Origin: Eutreptiella sp. 'Long Island Sound 2002' | Lineage: Eukaryota > Euglenozoa > Euglenophyceae > Eutreptiales > Eutreptiaceae | Direction of reading: 5' to 3' | NCBI GenBank assembly: GCA_964036045.1 | Contig: OZ038395.1 | Span: forward strand, 6,215,753 to 6,279,752 | Length of the DNA: 64,000 bases | Shown here: positions 59,545 to 64,000 of the stretch, one piece after another | How the letters are laid out: every line of letters starts with the position of its first letter | Position numbering within the stretch: the stretch's first letter is position 1 | Notes under the pieces: generated by a model | Told to the model about the DNA's origin: nothing | Seen by the model: only the letters and a program-made list of their open reading frames with translations | Databases searched by the model: none | Made by a program: the position numbers and the translations under genes

Positions 59545-60226
59545 GGTGGAACACTGCAGAAAACAACAATTTTTGCGCACACCAAATGCCATTGAACCAC
59601 CTGCAAACAGCAATTTTGGGGCTTTTGGGGGGTCCATGGCACAGGCTACATAGGCCTAGAGGCTACGACGTGGGTCCCCATGGGTGCTCAAGTACCCGTA
59701 TCGTCACCAAATGATCACCCAAACCCATTCCAGGGGCAATGGAAGGGTTTCATAAAAAAGTCGAATTGTCAAAATTTTTCAGGTGCCACTAAACAGCCTA
59801 ACCAGCGTGAAAACGGCTAAGTCCTCATTGGCAAGGGGCCATATCAGGGGGTACCTGGAGCTAGGACCCAAGACCCCCGCCATGGGTTAGGGGGTCCATA
59901 TACAAGAAAAAACTTCTTCGGGACCCAGGTCCAAATACACACAGAGCGGTCACAATACACAAGGAAGTTTTGACAACCCCCCAGCCCCGCAAAAAGGGGT
60001 ACCCGGTTACGGGGGTGTACCTGGGTCAAAATCCAAAAAAATCTTGGGGGATTATTTTCGGTCCTAAAATGCTGATTTTACAAGGGCTTAGATGTCAGAA
60101 ACCATGCTTTGGGGTATGCTACGCAAACGACCCCAACAAAGGGGGGTACCGCCTGTGGTCCAGAGCTCGGGCCGTCGGTGGACCGGACGTGACCGAACGG
60201 TCCGACCCTCGTCTTGACCGGTAGAG

Positions 60227-60556
60227 CTCACTGTGAATGGTGTGCATGCCATTTCAGTTGCATAGCTGCCAGCATATTTTGGCCTTTGCATAGCAATACT
60301 CTCAGTTGCTTTTCACAGGTGTGCTCCGGGGCATTTGCTCCGGCGTTATGTGAGGTGGCATCGGAATTGGCATCTGCAATGTGGGTTTGTGCTTGCTGTG
60401 ATCAGCACAGTAGGATATGCCACCTGCATGAGGGTAGAAATGGATATTGACTGAGGAAAGATGTGTTGTTATTGTATGCACAGCCCCTACAGCAAACCTA
60501 TAGAGCCACACCCCCATACGACACTGAAGCAAACAATAAATCAGACTAATGCAAAA
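60227..60556 (+). repeat. 3'-terminal-exon-like module, second copy
   Basis: Matches 22518-22853 at about 88%. The acceptor-like CTTTTCACAG and the AATAAA (60535-60540) are kept. A one-base loss after the acceptor shifts the phase-1 frame seen at 22.6 kb, so one of the copies, or the frame assignment, is non-functional. Confidence 0.5.
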
Positions 60557-60939
60557 TCACCTTGAAGAGAGTTTGTTTGATCAAGCGCAGGCGCTGTATA
60601 CCCCCTTTTTTGTCATTCGCAGGGTCGTTCGCGTAGCATACCCCAAGGTATGGTTTCTGACATCTAACCCCTTGCAAAATCATCATTTTAGGACCGACAA
60701 TGATCTCCCAATAATTTTTTGGATTTTGACCCCTGCCCCCCCCCCCCGCCCGCCCGTACCCGGGTACCACTTTTGGGGGGGGGGGTCAAAACTTCTTTGC
60801 GTATTGTGACCGCTATGTGTGCATTTGGACCTGGGTCCTGAACAACTTTTTCCTAACCCATGGTGGGGGTCCCAGGTCCCAACTCCAGGTGCCCCCAGTC
60901 ACCCCCCCCCCCCCATATGGCCTATTGCCTGTGAGGACT

Positions 60940-61506
60940 CACACACACCCTTGTCCTTCCCCACCCCTTGACCTTCCCCGGGGGGAGGGGGGGGTTGGCA
61001 CAAGGCCTTGGTGGTTGGCTCTGTTAGCCTATGGCGGCGCCTATTGGCCTCTCGCCTTTGAACCTTCCGGGGGGCGGGGGGTGACCGTCACTTGGTCAAC
61101 CCAAAATTTTTCGTTGCGGCTCACTGTGTTGTTGTGCGGGTGACTGTGTTGTGGGGCACTGCCACATGTATCCCTTGTACTCATGGCAGGACATTTTGCT
61201 CACTTTCGCTGAAATGGAACTTGACAGCACAACCATGTTTCCCCCTGGGACAAATGTAATGTTCATCCGCTCCACGGGGGAACCTGTTTTGGCGCAGATC
61301 GTTGGACATTCGGAGCACGGTGATGCATATCGCCGCATTACTTATGAGCGCGATGGCAAGACCATCTTGCACGACATGCGTCTATTCGCGTACAGTGGTA
61401 GTGCGGTTCCCCAGGGGGGGATGGGGGACCGTCACTTGGCAACCGTTCCCCAGGGGGTGGTGGGGGGCCGTCTTCCCTGTGGTGGGGAAGGACAAGGGGG
61501 GGGGGG
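60940..61506 (+). mobile_element. 567-bp element with perfect 18-bp terminal inverted repeats
   Basis: CCCTTGTCCTTCCCCACC at 60948-60965 is the exact reverse complement of 61481-61498. Comparison with the uninterrupted left arm of the surrounding inverted repeat shows that only this segment is extra, which gives the boundaries. It is non-autonomous: no transposase, only the SH3-like ORF. A degenerate relative lies at 21830-22325. Confidence 0.65.
61214..61401 (+). CDS. Small SH3/Tudor-like barrel ORF within the TIR element
   Basis: Intact frame from ATG 61214. The core is FPPGTNVMFIRSTGEPVLAQ, then IVGHSEHGDAYRRITYERDG and KTILHDMRL, an alternating-strand pattern fitting a single SH3-like or Tudor-like barrel. 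The open frame continues to 61537 through G-rich low-complexity sequence. After AYSG a GTAGTG sequence in phase 1 could act as a donor. The same protein segment, frameshifted, is at about 21989-22150, so the ORF travels with the element. The fold is inferred from pattern only. Confidence 0.5.
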
Positions 61507-61814
61507 TAGGCGATTTCACGCTGGTTTGGCTGTTTAGTGGTTAGTTTCAAAAATCCACTTTTTATGAGGCCCTTCCGTTGACCCTGGGATGGGTTTGGGT
61601 GATTTGGTGATATTTGGTGACATTACGGGTATTGAGCACCCATGGGGACCCATGTAGTGGCCGCCAGGCCTATGTAGCCTGAGCCATGGGCCCCCCTGAA
61701 AGCCCCAAAATTGCTGTTTGTAGGTGGTTCAGTGGCATTTGGTGTGCGCACAAACTTCATGAGCAGTTTTCCACCCTCTACGGCTCAAAAAATGGAAAAT
61801 TTAAAAAAAACTTT

Positions 61815-62155
61815 TTTCATATTCCGACCATTCACAATGATAAAACATCCTATGCAAGGCATGTTTTCGACCCTCTTGGTGTGTTTTTCACCCTATTTGG
61901 GTGTTTGCCGGGGGGCAGGGGGGGCGAGGGGGCTGGGGCACAACCTGCTTGTGCAATCGGCTCAATAACAGAAATTTTTGAAACCGATTTTTTTTTATAT
62001 TCTCACCATTCACGATGATCAAACATCCTATGTAAAGCATGTTTTAGACCCTCTTCATGTGTTTTTCACCCTATTTGGGTGTTTTGGGGGGGCTGGGGGG
62101 CAAGGGGCTGGGGCACAACCTGCTTATGCAGTTTTCCACTCTCGGCAGCTCAAAA
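61815..62155 (+). repeat. Tandem pair of about 175-bp units
   Basis: Two units (61815-61970 and 61990-62155) share ACCATTCAC, ACATCCTATG, GTTTTTCACCCTATTTGGGT, a G tract and GGCTGGGGCACAACCTGCTT. A third, paired with a palindrome, is at 58495-58690. Confidence 0.7.
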
Positions 62156-62159
62156 AAAA

Positions 62160-62560
62160 ATCCATCTATTTGCATGTGCATGCCCAGGGTGACCTATGGC
62201 AACATATGTCCGCACAACACGTCCCACCCCGCCAGACTGACGTGACCCATTATGGTCCGGTTGCCATTTCGCCTGCTGAAAGTACACCCAACACGCATCA
62301 CCACGTGTTCAATAGCTGCGGCTTCATTGCCAATTCTGCTGTCCCAATCTGTGGACCCACAACCACGGCATCCTGGTGCAGTCCCGAACACAAGGCCTGG
62401 GCGACCACCCCTCCTGTACAGCCACAAAACTAGAATTACTGGCATGTGCATGCCCAGAGTGACGGCAAGTGTGGCCAGAGTGACGGCCCAGAGTACGGCA
62501 ACTAATGTCCACACAACAGGACCCACCCCGCGTCAGATCACCCGCACGCCATCCCATGTA
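62160..62560 (+). repeat. Second locus of the about 296-bp tandem repeat
   Basis: Similar to 25412-25855 across blocks such as CCACCCCGCC, GACGTGACCCATTATGGTCC and AGCTGCGGCTT, with deletions. A partial second unit (CATGCCCAGAGTGACGGC) follows. Confidence 0.65.
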
Positions 62561-62824
62561 TAAATTGTTACCCGGGTGCTCTGACTACGGTGCGACACAT
62601 GAAAGCATTGTCACACGCCGTCTGAGAAATGTAATATATCTGGCTCAGGGCCCGGATTTCGACCTGTGCACCACAATTGGTGGAACACCAGATGAGACAC
62701 GAACCGAGGAGACGGAAAATCGCATGCACTTGTCCAATCTCATTTCCTGAGTACCCCGAGTGAGTTGGGCATGTTACCATGACGCCACTTCTGCCCAGGA
62801 CAGGTGCCCATTACCACCCATCAT

Positions 62825-63024
62825 CGCCTCTCGTGCCATTGCATTGTACGGTCCAAGCACATGCCCCATTTGCGGCTTTTTTCTTGGTTGATTGCGGGTT
62901 GATTGCTAATCATACAGATGATGGAAGTCAAAAGGGGCATGCTCTCATGCACGCCACAAAATTGTATCATGACATCTCTAAAACAAACTTCACAAGTGTA
63001 TGCGCCATTGCCCAATTATAAATA
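62825..63024 (+). promoter_or_regulatory. TATA promoter module, copy 2 (gene C)
   Basis: Homologous to 32655-32845. TATAAATA at 63017-63024 lies 38 bases before the gene C ATG (63055), implying transcription starts a few bases before the start codon and a very short 5' UTR. Genes A and B lack this module. Confidence 0.65.
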
Positions 63025-63054
63025 GCAGTGCGCTGCCTTTTGCTGTTACAGGAC

Positions 63055-63574
63055 ATGGATGTTGCGTCAAGCAGTGCTTTGTATTTGCTTCCACACCATG
63101 TCCTCGAACGTCAACATCCCATTGTCCACAAGTGGCGGACAGCTGTATGCTGCTTTGTAGCGATGGTGACTGCAGTAGTTGCACTGGGTGTGATCAGTGT
63201 TGCAAGTGCGGATCCACCCAGTGTTGTTACGTTAGCAAGGCCCACTCTACAGATGCAGCGAAGGGCAGATGCCATGGCTGCCCTTTCCGCACGATGGCAC
63301 GCTGCAAGCTCATTGCTGGCACCACCCCCGATGTACACAGCAGCTAACCAGCCCAGTACACTTGCTGCTGAACAGTCTGCTGAACATGCTGCACAGCGCC
63401 CGGATATGGACCGGAAGCGGATTCCGAGTTATGTAGGCGGCGTGGCCTGGATGATCCTCATCATTAGTGCCCTGTTGGCCACATGCTTTCGAAGAAATAC
63501 CGATTACCAGCCTTTGGAGAGTATACTGTACGGTGAGGCCCAGATGAGTACCATTACCATGGCAGCTGCCACTG
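63055..63574 (+). CDS. Gene C exon 1: two-membrane-segment N-terminus
   Basis: Third copy of the A/B first exon: ATG directly after CTGTTACAGGAC, 520 bases, phase 1, GTATGC donor at 63575. Both hydrophobic segments are kept (VALGVISVAS and YVGGVAWMILIISALLATCF). It shares some variants with A and others with B. Unlike A and B it follows a TATA promoter and precedes an unbroken Tudor-like exon, so it looks like the functional parent or a better-preserved sister. Confidence 0.7.
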
Positions 63575-63856
63575 GTATGCCAGCCGAACTGGGCTCAAGG
63601 GGGCTTTTTCACCTTCGTGGTCTTGTGGTAGTACGAAGTTTTAATGAGGATACTGAACAGGCCCCGTTGTACTGGATGGACCCCAGTAGAACCCCAAGCT
63701 GCGGCATCGGTCTCACGGTATTGGCCCCAGTTGTTTGTCTTGTTTTGTGATTCCTTTCCGCTGGTATGGCTGCCCCTGCGCTCATTGAGCAACCGTTGTG
63801 TACTATGCAATGCTTCGGCGTGCACATGTGTTGACCTCATTTGACATCATTCTTAG

Positions 63857-64000
63857 GAACCAAAGGTTTTGTGGAAGGTGCCATTGTCGATGTGCTTGAA
63901 GAGGGCGCATGGCGGCGGGGAGTCATTGTCAAAAAGTTTAGAAATGGTTGGCGCAGAGTGCAAGTTGGCAATCGCGAGGAGCCCATGAAAGTTCGTGGAA
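63857..64000 (+). CDS. Gene C Tudor-like cassette exon, cut by the window edge
   Basis: After acceptor CATTCTTAG the phase-1 frame reads FVEGAIVDVLEEGAWRRGVI, then NGWRRVQVGNREEPMKVRG, to the end of the window without a stop. It is the intact version of the exons broken in A and B and parallels gene E 28808-28990. Confidence 0.7.

Larger units (their letters stand above)
59545..61760. repeat. Long imperfect inverted repeat
   Basis: The left arm 59545-60165 pairs in reverse complement with right arm pieces 60585-60937 and 61507-61760. The right arm is split by the 567-bp element at 60940-61506. The arms carry the dispersed repeat (inner part) and a conserved outer part around CCAAAATTGCTGTTTG and TGGCATTTGGTGTGCGC. 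The spacer between arms holds the 3'-exon-like module (60227-60556). Confidence 0.75.

Noticed and set aside
1-64000. tRNA, rRNA or snRNA genes
   Set aside because: No cloverleaf with proper A and B boxes, and no rRNA or snRNA core sequence, was recognised by eye; a tRNAscan/Infernal run would settle it.

Overview
The window reads as nuclear DNA of a repeat-rich eukaryote, most likely an alga or other protist. It has GT-AG introns, TATA-type promoters about 40 bp from start codons, dispersed non-coding repeats, microsatellites, satellite-like arrays and decayed retroelements. No operons, Shine-Dalgarno sites, rRNA or tRNA genes were recognised. The species cannot be fixed from sequence alone.

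The central content is a modular gene family. Each member starts with an exon encoding two membrane segments separated by about 85-90 residues. This is followed by interchangeable cassettes: a Tudor-like barrel, a BRCT domain or a short coiled coil. The gene then ends in a PD-(D/E)XK nuclease-like exon or a dead-nuclease plus protein-kinase exon. The nuclease and kinase modules resemble the Crinkler/RHS-type (CR) eukaryotic effectors. All predicted joins are phase 1, so cassettes can be swapped without breaking frame. Members are A (6030-9454), its duplicate B (52487-55886), D (13044-18060), E (26941-31663), the start of C (63055-64000), and an isolated first exon F (35418-36066). F may belong to the mTERF-type repeat exon at 41123-43806, which also begins in phase 1.

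Layout: 1-11223 is a segmental duplication, repeated in direct orientation at 46043-57642. It carries a decayed LINE-like element (RNase H, an AMSH-type JAMM metalloprotease domain, gag-like tail) followed by gene A/B. Gene D lies at 13.0-18.1 kb. Repeat remnants, a SINE-like insertion and TIR-element debris occupy 18.1-26.9 kb. Gene E lies at 26.9-31.7 kb. A promoter module (32.7 kb), exon F and a large repeat block (36.5-40.3 kb) precede the mTERF exon, which has about 26 motifs, 11 of them an almost perfect 96-bp tandem array. After duplicate copy 2 come a hairpin, a small basic ORF, a long inverted repeat interrupted by a 567-bp element with perfect 18-bp terminal inverted repeats, and gene C with its own TATA promoter.

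Inference: the family combines predicted chromatin or nucleic-acid readers (Tudor, BRCT) with nuclease and kinase effectors behind a membrane-spanning N-terminus. In A/B the nuclease keeps its catalytic motif but the kinase is absent. In D/E the nuclease is dead and the kinase present, intact in E and damaged in D. Exon boundaries are read from splice consensus, homology between members and phase consistency; no transcript evidence is available.
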